The position numbers were made by a program, and so were the translations under genes. Below, one piece after another: positions 4,990 to 5,660 of a DNA stretch of 5,660 nucleotides. This DNA is from Fidelibacterota bacterium. Lineage in GTDB: Bacteria > Fidelibacterota > UBA2242. The stretch spans positions 1-5,660 of the forward strand of contig JAGLWX010000124.1 of assembly GCA_023133185.1 (NCBI GenBank). The letters run 5' to 3'. Below the pieces are notes generated by a model. The model searched no databases and was not told where the DNA came from. It worked only from the letters and a program-made list of their open reading frames with translations. Positions within the stretch are counted from its first letter, which is position 1. Every line of letters starts with the position of its first letter.

Positions 4990-5660
4990 ATGCCCGGACA
5001 TCCATATCCAGATGAATCAGCCCTCGACATCGGGTTATCGAATTTTTCGGTACAAGCACTGATGTTGAGTCCGAATTTCGTTGCGAATCAGATTGCCCCA
5101 GTTGTTTCCACCAGCAAAATTTCCGGTCAGTTTTCCCGCTATGTTCCCGAAGAGGGAGTTAATATCGAGCATCATGAAAAGCTCGGTAAGGGTGGGATTG
5201 CTACTGAAATGGACTTCCGAATTGAAAAGGATTTCTACGCAACTGAAGAGTCTGCGAAGAGACATTTCGTTTCAGATCGTGAAGTTGCAAATGCTGATGT
5301 CCAAAACCAGGACTACATCAAGGGCGACCGTTTGATTCTGGCGAATATCGGAACCATTCGTGAATACGAGCTTGCTTCACTCATTCTTAATCCAGCCAGT
5401 TATTATGGCGGAGCAGCCGGAGATCATGTCTTCGCTGCCGCTGCTGCATGGGATACCGACGACGGCGATCCACATGTTGACCTTAAGAATGCAGTAAGGC
5501 AAATTCGTAAAGATTCAGGTTTTACTCCAAATTTCCTGCTTACGCCACCTAATGTATACGATTCCCTGACTGGCAATAGTGAAGTCAAGGAACTAATCAA
5601 GTACACAGGTGGTATCCCATTCTTACAAACAGGTAGAATTCCAAACGACACGATTTTTAA
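4990..5660 (+). CDS. Major capsid protein, HK97-fold type, 3' partial
   Basis: The ATG follows GGAGGA at 4976-4981 with 8-base spacing; 223 residues are visible and the frame is still open at the right edge. The sequence reads as a tailed-phage major head protein. Residues 20-40 (SVQALMLSPNFVANQIAPVV) are the family's typical opening, followed by SGQFSRYVPEEG. Residues 70-103 have GGIATEMDF then the helix FVSDREVANADV. About 160-200 give HVDLKNAVRQIRKDSGFTPN-FLLTPPNVYDSL, the part that in HK97-like capsids forms a helix plus strand of the P/A domains. The C-terminal part is missing. It follows the decoration gene by 36 bases and carries the clearest ribosome site of the 3' genes, as expected for the most abundant head protein. 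Confidence 0.87.
   Translation, partial: MPGHPYPDESALDIGLSNFSVQALMLSPNFVANQIAPVVSTSKISGQFSRYVPEEGVNIEHHEKLGKGGIATEMDFRIEKDFYATEESAKRHFVSDREVANADVQNQDYIKGDRLILANIGTIREYELASLILNPASYYGGAAGDHVFAAAAAWDTDDGDPHVDLKNAVRQIRKDSGFTPNFLLTPPNVYDSLTGNSEVKELIKYTGGIPFLQTGRIPNDTIF

Noticed and set aside
5035..5651. Other-frame open stretches on both strands across the capsid gene
   Set aside because: They lie opposite or out of frame with clear capsid coding sequence and lack ribosome sites or recognisable products.

Overview
The window is a stretch of a phage or prophage head-assembly module. All genes lie on the + strand, packed end to end with short overlaps. Base composition is AT-leaning: hand-counted 60-base samples run from about 30-35% GC in the small genes to about 43-53% GC at the capsid end. 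The order resembles the Mu-type head region: portal, MuF head-morphogenesis protein, protease/scaffold, decoration protein, major capsid protein. Nothing here identifies the host; strong purine-rich Shine-Dalgarno (SD) sites show a bacterial-type translation system. Both ends are cut: the first gene starts upstream and the capsid gene runs off the right edge.

Layout. 1-1512: end of a DUF935-type portal joined in one frame, through a proline/glutamate-rich linker, to a MuF (SPP1 gp7-like) domain. 1524-2892: five small genes: an acidic 107-residue protein, a 61-residue zinc-finger protein, a 105-residue four-cysteine protein, a 44-residue single-span membrane protein, and a 140-residue protein with an internal repeat. 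2885-4513: a 542-residue prohead protease/scaffold polyprotein, with a perfect SD and in-frame ATG at 3842 that should give a separate 223-residue scaffold, as in Mu I/Z and lambda C/Nu3. 4510-4953: a DUF2190-like decoration protein. 4990 to the right end: N-terminal 223 residues of the major capsid protein. No gap exceeds 300 bases; the longest non-coding stretch is 36 bases (4954-4989).

How the genes work together (inference from family knowledge): the portal/MuF fusion would nucleate the head, the nested scaffold would direct capsid assembly, the protease domain of the full-length form would clear the scaffold, and the DUF2190 protein would stabilise the shell. The five small genes sit where Mu has other late genes and have no clear assembly role.

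The most interesting points are the portal-MuF fusion, the nested scaffold start, and a near-exact duplication of a gene junction (2312-2342 and 2874-2904). The duplication gives a tiny membrane protein and the protease the same N-terminal peptide. I see no defence system, CRISPR array, tRNA, rRNA or transposase.
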